NCBI GenBank assembly: GCA_012842605.1
Contig: DUSN01000092.1
Span: 1-64,000 of the forward strand
Length of the DNA: 64,000 bases
Origin: Clostridiales bacterium
Lineage (GTDB): Bacteria > Bacillota > Clostridia > Caldicoprobacterales > DTU083
Reading direction: 5' to 3'
A model generated the notes under the pieces. The model was not told the origin of the DNA, searched no databases, and worked only from the letters and a program-made list of their open reading frames with translations. The position numbers were made by a program, and so were the translations under genes. Below are positions 53,361-62,240 of this stretch, piece by piece (position 1 is the first letter of the stretch; each line of letters begins with the position of its first letter).

Positions 53361-55175
53361 ATGAAGTATCTGAGAGAATCAGGCAATTGCCTGATAGGTG
53401 ATATTACATGGGGGACGCATATTGCTCAAATCTATTCCGAAAGAGAAGAATATCTGAAAATGATGGTACCATTCATTGATGCTGGGCTTGGCAACAATGA
53501 GTTATGTGTTTGGATATATTCCGATGAATCTGACTATAAGCTTATAAAAGAGGCCATGTCTTTTCAAGTTCCATATCTGGAAGAGCGAATAAAAAGCGGA
53601 CAGCTTCTGCTCATGCCCTATACTGAATTTTATATGGCTGAAGGTTTCTTCAGCCATTTGAATGTTTTGCAGAGGTGTAATCAGCTAATTCACCGTGCTA
53701 AAACAGAAGGCTTTGATGGTTTGCGTGTTGTAGGCGATTCCTCCTGGGCAGATAAGGTATTGTTCTCTGATATACTGAAATATGATAATATTCTTAACTT
53801 AAGCATATCAGAAATGCCGGTTATAGCAGCATGTCTTTATAACTGTAAAAACTTGGATGCTTACAATATGGCACAAGTGTTAAAAGATCATGAACTTATT
53901 ATAGTTAAACGCGGCGAACAATTCGAATTGATCAGCAATATAAACCTTTTTATGAGAGAAAAGCAGATTTATGAGAGCATGGAAAAATACTTCCAGCTGG
54001 TCCAGCTTCTACCGGTTGCAGTATTCATACATGACGCCGACAAAATATACTATTGCAATAAGGCTGCTGTCTCTCTTGCTGAGGTGAAGGATTCCCGTGA
54101 ATTATTCGGAATGAAAATTTCTGACCTGTTTGGCGGAGGAATGGATTATGTTAATAAGTATGTAAGTCAAACCCTGGACTCTGACAGCAAGCCTAACTAT
54201 ACTAAAACCAGCTTTTGTTGTGCTAATGGAGAAGTAAAACCTGTTGAGATTATATCCATAGGCTATTTGATGAATGATCAAAACGTATTGTTGTCAGTTG
54301 TAAGGGATGTTTCACCCTATTATGAAATTAACCAGCTAAAAGCTGTAATTCAAAATCAAAAGGAAATAATCAGGGATACACTGGAATATGACCGTATGAA
54401 AACTGAGTTTTTCTCCAATATATCCCATGAACTGAGAACACCGCTTAATGTTATTCTTTCAGTCATTCAATTGTTTAAGCTGGTAAGGTCAAAGTCCGGC
54501 AGCAACGAACAAGAGGATAGATATCTTAAAATGATGCAGCAAAATTGTTACAGACTAATGAGGCTGATAAACAATTTGATTGATTTGACCAGGATAGATT
54601 CCAACTACTTTGAGATGCACCGGAAGAATATAGATATTGTCAACCTGGTGGAGCAGATTACCATGTCGGTAGTAGAATATGGCCAGAATAAGGGGATAGC
54701 CATTTTATTCGATACTGACATAAGAAATAAAGTAATATCCTGTGACCCGGACCATATAGAGCGCATTTTGCTGAATCTGATATCCAATGCCATCAAATTC
54801 ACTGACAGCGGAGGAGAAATTTGGGTTAAAATAAAAGATTGCAAAAATAAGATTAAGATATCAGTAAAGGATACTGGTATTGGTATTCCACTTGAGAAAC
54901 AAGCTATCATATTCAACCGGTTTCAACGTGTGGACAGTTCTCTGACCAAGAGAGCTGAAGGAAGCGGAATCGGCCTGTCACTTGTCAAAGCACTGGTTGA
55001 TATGCACAACGGCACCATTTCTCTGTACAGTGAAGTAGGCAGGGGCAGCGAATTTATCATAGAACTGCCTTGTGAAATACTCCCGGAATCAGACAATAAT
55101 CAGCCTGATCATACATTTAAGAATTTGAATTATGTTGACCATTTGAATATAGAGCTGTCTGACATTTACAACTAA
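53361..55175 (+). CDS. MEDS-PAS sensor histidine kinase
   Basis: A 604-residue soluble kinase. Residues about 8-170 match the MEDS sensory domain (GTHIAQIYSEREEYL ... VVGDSSWA), first described in methanogen and methylotroph DcmR-type regulators. A PAS domain follows (about 210-330), then HisKA with the phospho-accepting H356 in SHELRTP and a HATPase domain (NLISNAIKF, DTGIGIP, GSGIGLSLV). No transmembrane segment is present, so it senses a cytoplasmic signal. No response regulator gene is adjacent: it is an orphan here. ATG 53361 has GGGGG about 11 nt upstream. Confidence 0.88.
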   Translation: MKYLRESGNCLIGDITWGTHIAQIYSEREEYLKMMVPFIDAGLGNNELCVWIYSDESDYKLIKEAMSFQVPYLEERIKSGQLLLMPYTEFYMAEGFFSHLNVLQRCNQLIHRAKTEGFDGLRVVGDSSWADKVLFSDILKYDNILNLSISEMPVIAACLYNCKNLDAYNMAQVLKDHELIIVKRGEQFELISNINLFMREKQIYESMEKYFQLVQLLPVAVFIHDADKIYYCNKAAVSLAEVKDSRELFGMKISDLFGGGMDYVNKYVSQTLDSDSKPNYTKTSFCCANGEVKPVEIISIGYLMNDQNVLLSVVRDVSPYYEINQLKAVIQNQKEIIRDTLEYDRMKTEFFSNISHELRTPLNVILSVIQLFKLVRSKSGSNEQEDRYLKMMQQNCYRLMRLINNLIDLTRIDSNYFEMHRKNIDIVNLVEQITMSVVEYGQNKGIAILFDTDIRNKVISCDPDHIERILLNLISNAIKFTDSGGEIWVKIKDCKNKIKISVKDTGIGIPLEKQAIIFNRFQRVDSSLTKRAEGSGIGLSLVKALVDMHNGTISLYSEVGRGSEFIIELPCEILPESDNNQPDHTFKNLNYVDHLNIELSDIYN

Positions 55176-55189
55176 AGGTGAAGGATCTG

Positions 55190-56569
55190 CTATCCCCTGG
55201 TCAAAAGCCGGGCAACTTCTTCATTATCCATCATTTTGTCCAGGGAATCTACACCCAGTTGTTCCATAATCTTTATTACATTTCCGTTGTCAAAGGGTGT
55301 AAGAATATAGGATTCCTCGCCAAATTCATTCACCTTTTCCTTTCCCTGCTCCCTTTCAATGATAGTCCTGGGACCGCCCACGCACCCACCGATGCAGCCC
55401 ATGCCTTCTATAAAGTTAGCATCTACATGCTGTCCGCTGTTTAATTGCTCCAGGATATCCCTGCATTTTTTAGCCCCGTCCACCTTCCTGGCTTTTAGCT
55501 TAATAACCCGCTTAGGCTCCAGCCTGTTGACAACAGTTTTTACCGAGAAGCTTACTCCTCCGGTTCTGGCATACAGCCTGCCGCCCAGGGAGGCATGGTC
55601 AATATCATCAGACGGGAGTTTTTCCGGCTCAATATTCAGGGCATCAAATATTTCCTTAAGCTCCCTGAAGTTTATAACAAAATCAATTGCCCCTGCAACA
55701 TCCGGTTCTTTAAACTCTGCCTTTTTGGCAATGCATGGAGCTATAAAAACCACCTTTGAATCAGGATAAAGCTTTTTAAGAATACGACCGGATGCAATCA
55801 TAGGTGATACCGAGGGTGACATATGCTTGTACATTTCATGGTAGTTCTTTTTAACCATGTTGAACCAGACAGGGCAGCAGCAGCTGGTCAGGAAGAAATC
55901 CTCTTCAGTAGTAACCAAATGGTTGAACTCAATTGCTTCCTTTATGGTAAGAATATCTGCAAACATGGCGACCTCCACCATATCCGTAAAGCCCATGGTT
56001 TTGAATGCAGTGCGAAGCTGGCCCATGGAAACATTATCGCCAAATTGACCTGCAATAGCCGGCGCTGCTGCAGCAAAGACCGGTGCCCCGCCGCCCTTAA
56101 GCAGGTTTATCACAGGAAGAAACTCTATTTTATCTGCCAAAGCACCAAAATCACACCTTGTGACACACTCACCGCAGTTTAAGCATTTGTTGTCTTCTAT
56201 AACAGCCTCCCGTGTCCTGCGATATATGCCGGTTTCATATTTCGGGCAGGCGCAGTCTTCCTCCTGGCAGTATTCGCAGGGTCCGTCTATCCTGGCTATA
56301 ACGGGCAGGCTTACAGGACCGGATTTTTTGACGTGCTCCAGTTCGTCGGTGAAAGGCTGGTCACCTCTGGGGTCTATTCCCATAGCAATTCTTATATGAT
56401 CCTTTATAAACGGCATTTCCTTATTACTAAAGCCATATTTATCCCGGATGGATACTGCCAGCTCTTCCAGGTCCTCTGCAGAGTTAATTTTACCATTCCA
56501 ATACCGCTTTACCAGCTCATTGAAAATATACATACGTTTTAGCGTAAAATCCATAAACTTTGGTTCCAA
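55190..56569 (-). CDS. [FeFe]-hydrogenase-like iron-sulfur protein
   Basis: A 459-residue cytoplasmic protein. The N-terminal part has Cys clusters for [4Fe-4S] centres: CEYCQEEDCACP near residue 98 and CLNCGECVTRC near residue 128. The C-terminal domain carries all three H-cluster motifs in variant form: TSCCCPVW (P1), APCIAKKAE (P2) and EGMGCIGGCVGGP (P3). All H-cluster cysteines are kept, so it may assemble an active site, but the surrounding residues differ from the classic TSCCPxW/MPCxxK/ACPGGC forms and suggest a group B or sensory type. Start is TTG with GGAAGGG at 7 nt; ATG 56554 is an alternative. It converges on the sensor kinase gene. Confidence 0.85.
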   Translation of the reverse strand: MEPKFMDFTLKRMYIFNELVKRYWNGKINSAEDLEELAVSIRDKYGFSNKEMPFIKDHIRIAMGIDPRGDQPFTDELEHVKKSGPVSLPVIARIDGPCEYCQEEDCACPKYETGIYRRTREAVIEDNKCLNCGECVTRCDFGALADKIEFLPVINLLKGGGAPVFAAAAPAIAGQFGDNVSMGQLRTAFKTMGFTDMVEVAMFADILTIKEAIEFNHLVTTEEDFFLTSCCCPVWFNMVKKNYHEMYKHMSPSVSPMIASGRILKKLYPDSKVVFIAPCIAKKAEFKEPDVAGAIDFVINFRELKEIFDALNIEPEKLPSDDIDHASLGGRLYARTGGVSFSVKTVVNRLEPKRVIKLKARKVDGAKKCRDILEQLNSGQHVDANFIEGMGCIGGCVGGPRTIIEREQGKEKVNEFGEESYILTPFDNGNVIKIMEQLGVDSLDKMMDNEEVARLLTRG

Positions 56570-56697
56570 AGCCTATCCCTTCCTTTTTGAGAAGTTTGTT
56601 TCCCATGTTTTACTTGATAATACTAAATTTGTAATAGTATAACCCAAAATCATCAGTTGAATTTCCAATTCCTGTGGACGAGACTTGCGAAATATTG

Positions 56698-56733
56698 TAG
56701 AATGTAAAGGATACAGGCTGTTATAACAGCCTG
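56698..56733 (+). promoter_or_regulatory. Possible traX-like promoter with 20-bp palindrome
   Basis: TAGAAT at 56698-56703 may be a -10. A perfect palindrome with half-site CAGGCTGTTA lies at 56714-56733, at about +5 to +24. It is 6 nt upstream of the GGAGG, so it could be an operator or, as RNA, a hairpin masking translation. Confidence 0.45.
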
Positions 56734-56756
56734 CTGAAGGAGGACGTAGAAAACAA

Positions 56757-57374
56757 TTGATTAAGCTCATTGCAATGGCAGCCATGCTGATTGACCATAT
56801 TGGGGCGGTCTTTTTTCCCAATGTTTTATTCCTGAGGATCATTGGCAGGATTTCATTCCCCTTGTTTGCATGGGGCATAGCAATGGGTTATATGCGCACC
56901 ACCAACTTTAACCGCTATGCAGCCAGGCTGCTGGTGACAGGTTTGGTGACTCAGCTGCCATATGCCTGGTTATTTGGCGTTGATTATTGGAATGTCTGCT
57001 TTACTTTAGCGTCCGGGTTGCTGGCAATAAGGCTGTATCATGCCAAGAACCGCTTGGCAGGGGTGCTGGGGATAATCGCAGTATTGGCTTTGGTTCATAT
57101 TTTGAATTTTGAGTATGGGATTTACGGTGTGTTGACCATACTGGTATTTTATATCTTTCAAAATGACAGGAATTTGCCGGTTTACCAGCTGGTGCTGACC
57201 CTGGGAGGCATTATGGTCTACCGCCTGCATATAATACAGTTATTTTCAGTGGCATCATCTTTACTGTTGCCGGTTATAAAGAAGGCGGACTTCAAGCTGA
57301 ACAGGCTGGTGCAGTATGGTTTTTATCCGCTGCATATAATACTGTTATTGATAATCAAAACTTTTATAAGTTAG
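56757..57374 (+). CDS. TraX family membrane protein
   Basis: A 205-residue protein with about seven hydrophobic segments. The opening 'IKLIAMAAMLIDHIGAVFFP' and 'IIGRISFPLFAWGIAMGY' are typical of TraX/acyltransferase-3-like proteins. In F plasmids TraX acetylates pilin; chromosomal copies in Firmicutes have unknown targets, possibly acyl transfer to a surface product. No conjugation genes are nearby. Start is TTG, 13 nt after GGAGG, a rather long spacing; no better start exists. Confidence 0.82.
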   Translation: MIKLIAMAAMLIDHIGAVFFPNVLFLRIIGRISFPLFAWGIAMGYMRTTNFNRYAARLLVTGLVTQLPYAWLFGVDYWNVCFTLASGLLAIRLYHAKNRLAGVLGIIAVLALVHILNFEYGIYGVLTILVFYIFQNDRNLPVYQLVLTLGGIMVYRLHIIQLFSVASSLLLPVIKKADFKLNRLVQYGFYPLHIILLLIIKTFIS

Positions 57375-57424
57375 CAATTGTTGTTTCCGATACAAGGCAA
57401 TGCATGGAAAGGAGTACAAAATAT

Positions 57425-59128
57425 ATGTTATTAAGCAAGTTGTTAGGTGAAAGGTTTAAGGAGAAACCGGCAGATGCGTTTATGGACAGTCATATTTTTA
57501 TGCTGCGGGGCGGATATGTCCGGCAGGTATCGAACGGCATATTTTCTCTGCTGCCACCTGCAACCAGAGCGGCAAAGAAGATTGAACAAATTATCCGTGA
57601 AGAGATGGATGCCATAGACGGACAGGAAGTCCTGTTTCCGGTAGTTCTGCCTGCAGAGCTTTGGCAGGAATCCGGCAGGTTTGAATCAGTAGGCAGTGAG
57701 TTGGTCCGGTTTAAGGACAGAACCGGCAGGGATATGGTGCTGGGCATGACCCATGAGGAAGCTGCTGTTCATATGGCACGGGGAGAAGCAAAATCCTACC
57801 AGAAATATCCTTTCATGATATATCAAATTCAGACCAAGTTCAGGGATGAACCAAGGGCTCGCGGCGGGCTGGTCCGGGTACGTGAGTTTACCATGAAGGA
57901 TGCCTATTCTTTTCATACATCCCAGGAAGACCTGGAGGCATATTATGAGAGAGTATTGGAAGCCTACTACCGCATATTCCAGCGGGCAGGTCTCAGCAAT
58001 GTAATTGCTATACAGTCAGATACTGGCATGATGGGCGGATGCAAGGCTCATGAATTTATGTATTTATCCGACGTTGGCGAGGATACCATAGTATATTGCG
58101 AGCATTGTGACTACAAGTCCAACATGGAGGTTGCGGTTTCTCATATTCAAAAGGGCTGTGCAGAGGAGCAGGAGATTCGCGAAGTACATACTCCCGGTAT
58201 AAAGGATATTGCAAGCCTTGCTGAATTCTTAAATATAAAGGAATCTCAGACCATAAAAGCGGCGGTATTCTTCCGCAGGGATAATGAGATGCCTGTAGTG
58301 GTATTTATCCGCGGCGACCTGCAGGTTAATGAAGTTAAGCTGAAAAAGGTTGTGGGCACTGAAGTATTCCCGCTGAATGATACCACAGGGACGGGTTTGT
58401 GCTTTGGCTTCATTGGTCCTTATAATCTGAATGCTGAAAATGTACAGGTTATCTTTGACAAGTCCCTGGAAGGGGAGAAGAATCTGACTTGCGGCGCAAA
58501 CAAAACTGATTACCATCTCATGGGCATAAGTGTCAGCAGGGATTTGAAGGTGGATAAGTTTTATGATGTTTCCAAGGTTAATGAGGGGGATGCCTGCCTG
58601 TACTGCGGAAGCCCGCTGAAGGTCAGCAGAGGCATTGAGGTCGGCAATATATTCCAGCTGGGCACCAAGTATACCGAGAGCATGAACATGCAGTACATGG
58701 ATGAGGAAGGAAAGCTCAAGACTCCCATAATGGGATGCTATGGAATAGGTGTTGGACGTCTGCTGGCCTGCGTAATTGAAGACAACCATGACGAATACGG
58801 CCCAATTTGGCCAAAGGCAGTTGCTCCGTGGCTGATTCATATCTGCATGCTGAATCAGACCCAGCCTGAGGTTAATGATCTGGGATTCAAATTATATAAT
58901 GAACTGAAAAAAGACTGGGATGTACTGCTGGATGACAGGGGAGCAGCAGCAGGGGTACAGTTTGCAGATGCCGATCTGCTGGGTGCACCGGTCAGGATTA
59001 TCCTCAGCAAGCGCAACGCAGCTAACGGACAGGTAGAGATTGTTACAAGAGACAAGAAGATTAAAAAACTGGTGCAGGCAGAAAACGTACGGCAGGAAGT
59101 CAGCAGCATTCTGGAACAGGTTAAGTAG
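57425..59128 (+). CDS. proS: Prolyl-tRNA synthetase, bacterial type
   Basis: A 567-residue class II synthetase that attaches proline to tRNA-Pro. Motif 2 (FRDEPRARGGLVRVREFTMKD) lies near residue 140, an editing (YbaK-like) insertion occupies about 225-385, motif 3 (GCYGIGVGRLLA) lies near 440, and the C-terminal anticodon-binding domain follows. Length matches the bacterial ProS form. I use ATG 57425, 10 nt after GGAG; the ATG at 57404 contains that site. No T-box is visible in the short 50-nt gap upstream. Confidence 0.93.
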   Translation: MLLSKLLGERFKEKPADAFMDSHIFMLRGGYVRQVSNGIFSLLPPATRAAKKIEQIIREEMDAIDGQEVLFPVVLPAELWQESGRFESVGSELVRFKDRTGRDMVLGMTHEEAAVHMARGEAKSYQKYPFMIYQIQTKFRDEPRARGGLVRVREFTMKDAYSFHTSQEDLEAYYERVLEAYYRIFQRAGLSNVIAIQSDTGMMGGCKAHEFMYLSDVGEDTIVYCEHCDYKSNMEVAVSHIQKGCAEEQEIREVHTPGIKDIASLAEFLNIKESQTIKAAVFFRRDNEMPVVVFIRGDLQVNEVKLKKVVGTEVFPLNDTTGTGLCFGFIGPYNLNAENVQVIFDKSLEGEKNLTCGANKTDYHLMGISVSRDLKVDKFYDVSKVNEGDACLYCGSPLKVSRGIEVGNIFQLGTKYTESMNMQYMDEEGKLKTPIMGCYGIGVGRLLACVIEDNHDEYGPIWPKAVAPWLIHICMLNQTQPEVNDLGFKLYNELKKDWDVLLDDRGAAAGVQFADADLLGAPVRIILSKRNAANGQVEIVTRDKKIKKLVQAENVRQEVSSILEQVK

Positions 59129-59182
59129 AGACTTTCTTATAACGCGATTAGGTGAAAGTTTGGTTGATCTGGGGGTAGAAGA

Positions 59183-59998
59183 ATGAAAATCAGAATATTG
59201 GGAACCGCAGCCGCAGAGGGCATACCGGGAGTGTTCTGCAATTGCCCGATATGCGAGCATGCAAGAAAAAACGGAGGGAAAAACATACGTACCAGGTCCC
59301 AGTCTATCATAAATGACAAGTACCTGGTAGATTTTCCTATGGATTCTTACCTGCATTCCCTTAGGTTTAATATAAATTTCCATGAAATCTATCATGTTAT
59401 TGTAACACACCCGCATGAGGACCACTTTTTCCCGGTAGATTTGGAATATCGCCGTCCTCCCTTCGGCCTTGACAATGAAGGGAGACTCCTTAATGTATAT
59501 GGTCCGGGTTCCATCAGCCAGCGTTATCCCGGGTTTCCGTCCAAAAGCAGTCAGGAATATATAAAGCTGCATCTCCTGAATGCATTTGAAACCTATACCA
59601 TAGGGGATTTGCTTGTCACACCGTTAAGAGCTTTGCATGACAGGAACATTGAATGCTTTGTTTATATAATAGAGTCCCAGGGAAAACGGCTGTTATACAA
59701 CCATGATTCCGGCTTTCTACCGGAGGATAGCTTGAAGATAGTTAAAGATAAATATTTTGATTGCGTAATCTGTGATACAACCTCCGGGGCATTAAGGGAT
59801 GGTAACTATCATATGGGAGTGGAAGATAACATTCAGTTAAAAAAGATGATGCTGGAATCAGGCTGTGCGGATAAAAATACTAAGTTTGTTCTTACCCACC
59901 TGTCCCATAACGGCAGATTAACACATGAACAGCTGGAAAAGGCAGCATTTGAAAACGGCTTCCTGGCAGCATATGACGGGTTTGAACTGGAGTTTTGA
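59183..59998 (+). CDS. Metallo-beta-lactamase fold hydrolase (PhnP-like)
   Basis: A 271-residue cytoplasmic protein. The metal motif HPHEDH is near residue 75, and a later His is in THLSHNG near residue 230. The early Cys/His knuckle 'CNCPICEHARK' near residue 24 resembles the structural zinc site of PhnP, a phosphodiesterase. The 1-LGTAAAEGIPG start is also PhnP/RNase Z-like. A cyclic or nucleotide phosphodiester substrate is possible. It follows proS by 54 nt. Confidence 0.82.
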   Translation: MKIRILGTAAAEGIPGVFCNCPICEHARKNGGKNIRTRSQSIINDKYLVDFPMDSYLHSLRFNINFHEIYHVIVTHPHEDHFFPVDLEYRRPPFGLDNEGRLLNVYGPGSISQRYPGFPSKSSQEYIKLHLLNAFETYTIGDLLVTPLRALHDRNIECFVYIIESQGKRLLYNHDSGFLPEDSLKIVKDKYFDCVICDTTSGALRDGNYHMGVEDNIQLKKMMLESGCADKNTKFVLTHLSHNGRLTHEQLEKAAFENGFLAAYDGFELEF

Positions 59999-60102
59999 TT
60001 TAGTATATTGCAGTAGTGTCCTGCCTTGCAGGCGGCGGGAGCATGTCATGCATGATATAACAGGCCGAAACAGCTTTCTGAGCGTATTCGCAGAGGATTA
60101 GC

Positions 60103-60825
60103 ATGAAAAAGATTATAGAGTTTATAAAGAAGTATCAATTCTGCTTAAGGTTATTGGGTATAGTTATCTTTATAGCAGTGATAATTTATCTTTCTGTCAG
60201 GTATACGCCGGAGATTATGGATCTTTTCCGGCAGCGGGATAAACTGAAGGAGCATGTTGAATCCAGGGGTGCTGCGGGTGTACTGATATTTATATCCTTT
60301 CAAGTCTTGCAGATTGTAGTTGCTGCCATACCTGGTGAAGTTGTGCAGATTGCCGGCGGGTATATGTATGGCCCCCTGTTAGGCACCCTATACCTTGTTA
60401 TTGGCGTGATAATAGGCTCTGCTGTTGTATTTTGCATTTCACGCCTGCTGGGTTATGAATTCGTACGAAAAGTAGTCCCGCAGGAGTTAATGGACAAGCT
60501 GTATTATAAGGATAACGGCAAAAAATTCCTCATTTTGGCCTTAATACTATTTCTGATTCCCGGTGTGCCGAAGGATGTATTAACATATATAGCCGGGCTT
60601 ACACCTGTTAAAGCTCATCGGTTTCTGCTGGTGGCAGTGCTGGGCAGGCTGCCCGCACTCATAGCATCAACCTATATAGGTGATGCACTGGAAAGCCGAA
60701 ACTACGTTACCGCGGTTGTATTATTTGCCCTGGCAGCAGTGCTGTTTTTAGTCGGCTTTGTTTATAAGGATATATTGGTCAGCAAGGTTCAAGCCCTTAT
60801 AGATGCAAGGAAACAGAAAGACTGA
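60103..60825 (+). CDS. TVP38/TMEM64 family (DedA-like) membrane protein
   Basis: A 240-residue membrane protein with about five hydrophobic segments and the SNARE-associated/VTT signature 'AIPGEVVQIAGGYMYGPLLGTLY' near residue 75 and 'PGVPKDVLTYIAGLTPV' near residue 155. The family is linked to lipid transport or membrane homeostasis. ATG follows AGAGGA. Monocistronic by spacing. Confidence 0.87.
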   Translation: MKKIIEFIKKYQFCLRLLGIVIFIAVIIYLSVRYTPEIMDLFRQRDKLKEHVESRGAAGVLIFISFQVLQIVVAAIPGEVVQIAGGYMYGPLLGTLYLVIGVIIGSAVVFCISRLLGYEFVRKVVPQELMDKLYYKDNGKKFLILALILFLIPGVPKDVLTYIAGLTPVKAHRFLLVAVLGRLPALIASTYIGDALESRNYVTAVVLFALAAVLFLVGFVYKDILVSKVQALIDARKQKD

Positions 60826-60890
60826 CAGATGCCTTTGCCGAAAGCATGTTTATAAAATGCTCTTAAGAGTTTACAGGTTATTTTTGAAAC

Positions 60891-60932
60891 TTGATGCAAA
60901 TCAATGTTTTTATTTGCCTCCCGGTTTATGAT
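60891..60932 (+). promoter_or_regulatory. FNR/CRP-type box and promoter of ric
   Basis: TTGATGCAAATCAA at 60891-60904 is a perfect TTGAT-N4-ATCAA dyad. A -10 TATGAT lies at 60927-60932, giving a start near 60939 and placing the box centre at about -41.5, the canonical class II activator position. No -35 hexamer is needed in that case. Confidence 0.8.
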
Positions 60933-60997
60933 AAAACCACGAAAAGAGATAAAAGCTGCATTATGGATATTAATTTATAGAACCGGGAGGAGTAAAA

Positions 60998-61702
60998 ATG
61001 AGCAGATTCAACACTTCACAAAGTATAGGTGATATAGTGGCCGGCTTGCCCAAAGCGGCTGATGTGTTTAAGAAGTTTAACATTGATTTTTGCTGCGGCG
61101 GTCACAGGCTTCTTGGAGAAGCTATAAGTGAGCAGAAACTGGATGCCGGTTTGGTGCTCAATGAGCTGGATAAAGCCTATGAGGAGGCTCAAAGGCTTAA
61201 GGATCAGGCAGATTACCGCGAAATGCCTTCGGTTGACCTGATGGATTATATTATAAATACCCATCATGCATTCTTAAATCGGAATCTGCCTGTGATAAGC
61301 GAGCTGGTCAATACCATTCTCAGGGTGCATGGATCCAACCACCGTGAGTTGTTCCAGGTTCATAAGCTTTTCCACAGCTTGAAGACAGAGCTGGAGCAGC
61401 ACCTTATAAAAGAAGAGGAATTATTGTTTCCGATGGTACGCGAGTATGAACAAAAGCCTTCCAATGAGTTGCTGGAGGAGGTCAGAAGGGTTGCGCGGGA
61501 GACTGAGGATGAACATGAATCAGCAGGCGGAATTCTAAAGGAACTTAGAAAAGCTGCCGGCAACTATGAAATTCCTGCTGATGTGTGCGGTACCTTCCGC
61601 AAGACTTATGAGATGCTTCAGGAGCTGGAATCGGATTTATTCCAGCATATACACCTGGAAAATAATATTCTGTTCAAAAGGCTGGGCATAATGATTCAGT
61701 AA
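60998..61702 (+). CDS. ric: Iron-sulfur cluster repair di-iron protein
   Basis: A 234-residue protein of the ScdA/YtfE (RIC) family. Residues about 5-60 are the ScdA N-terminal domain with 'FNIDFCCGGHRLLGEA'; the rest is a hemerythrin-like four-helix bundle with iron ligands in HHAFL, HRELF, EEELLFP, DEHESAG and HIHLENN-type segments. It repairs iron-sulfur clusters damaged by nitric oxide or oxidants. An FNR-type box upstream fits nitrosative or redox control. A DUF1858 gene follows after 12 nt. Confidence 0.92.
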   Translation: MSRFNTSQSIGDIVAGLPKAADVFKKFNIDFCCGGHRLLGEAISEQKLDAGLVLNELDKAYEEAQRLKDQADYREMPSVDLMDYIINTHHAFLNRNLPVISELVNTILRVHGSNHRELFQVHKLFHSLKTELEQHLIKEEELLFPMVREYEQKPSNELLEEVRRVARETEDEHESAGGILKELRKAAGNYEIPADVCGTFRKTYEMLQELESDLFQHIHLENNILFKRLGIMIQ

Positions 61703-61714
61703 GGCGGGTTTTGC

Positions 61715-61942
61715 ATGAGCAAGCAAATTGATTTTTCAAAGACGGTATATGACTTGTGCCAACAGGATCCGGAGATTATAGGCATTATGAAGGACCTGGG
61801 TTTTGACAGCATAACCAATCCAGCAATGCTGAAAACTGCCGGGCGTTTTATGACCATTCCCAAGGGAGCTCAGATGAAGAGTATACCGCTGGAAAAGATA
61901 AAGGCAGCTTTTGAAAGCAAGGGGTACCAAATTCTTGAGTAA
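61715..61942 (+). CDS. DUF1858 domain protein
   Basis: A 75-residue protein, entirely a DUF1858 domain (ISDFSKTVYDLCQQDPEIIGIMKDLGF-like start, 'TAGRFMTIPKGAQM' centre). The domain is related to the N-terminal part of ScdA-type and hybrid cluster proteins and often stands with ric genes. It is in operon with ric and has AAGGCGGG before the ATG. In many anaerobes a DUF438 PAS-hemerythrin gene comes next; here a terminator follows. Confidence 0.85.
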   Translation: MSKQIDFSKTVYDLCQQDPEIIGIMKDLGFDSITNPAMLKTAGRFMTIPKGAQMKSIPLEKIKAAFESKGYQILE

Positions 61943-62012
61943 ACCTTAAGGCATGTTCAAAAGAAGGCTTGTCTGAAATACCGACTGCTTTTGTTTCAAA
62001 ATATAACTCTAT

Positions 62013-62054
62013 AAACAGCAGCAAGTGTTCAAACATTACATTGCTGCTGTTTTT
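62013..62054 (+). terminator. Terminator of the ric operon
   Basis: A 12-bp stem AAACAGCAGCAA/TTGCTGCTGTTT around a 16-nt loop, with T-run. Confidence 0.85.
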
Positions 62055-62240
62055 ACGTTTTTAAACTGATTTACATGCAGCCGTCTGCTGTCATTATGGT
62101 TTGTATGTTCATTTAGCTGGAGTTTTGCCGATATTATATGATAAAATAAGTGTCGTGATATATGAAATATAATGCTCAGACATCTATGTAACGTGATTAT
62201 AAATATAAAAAGTTCTGTAAGCAGTCAGGGGGAGAAAAAG

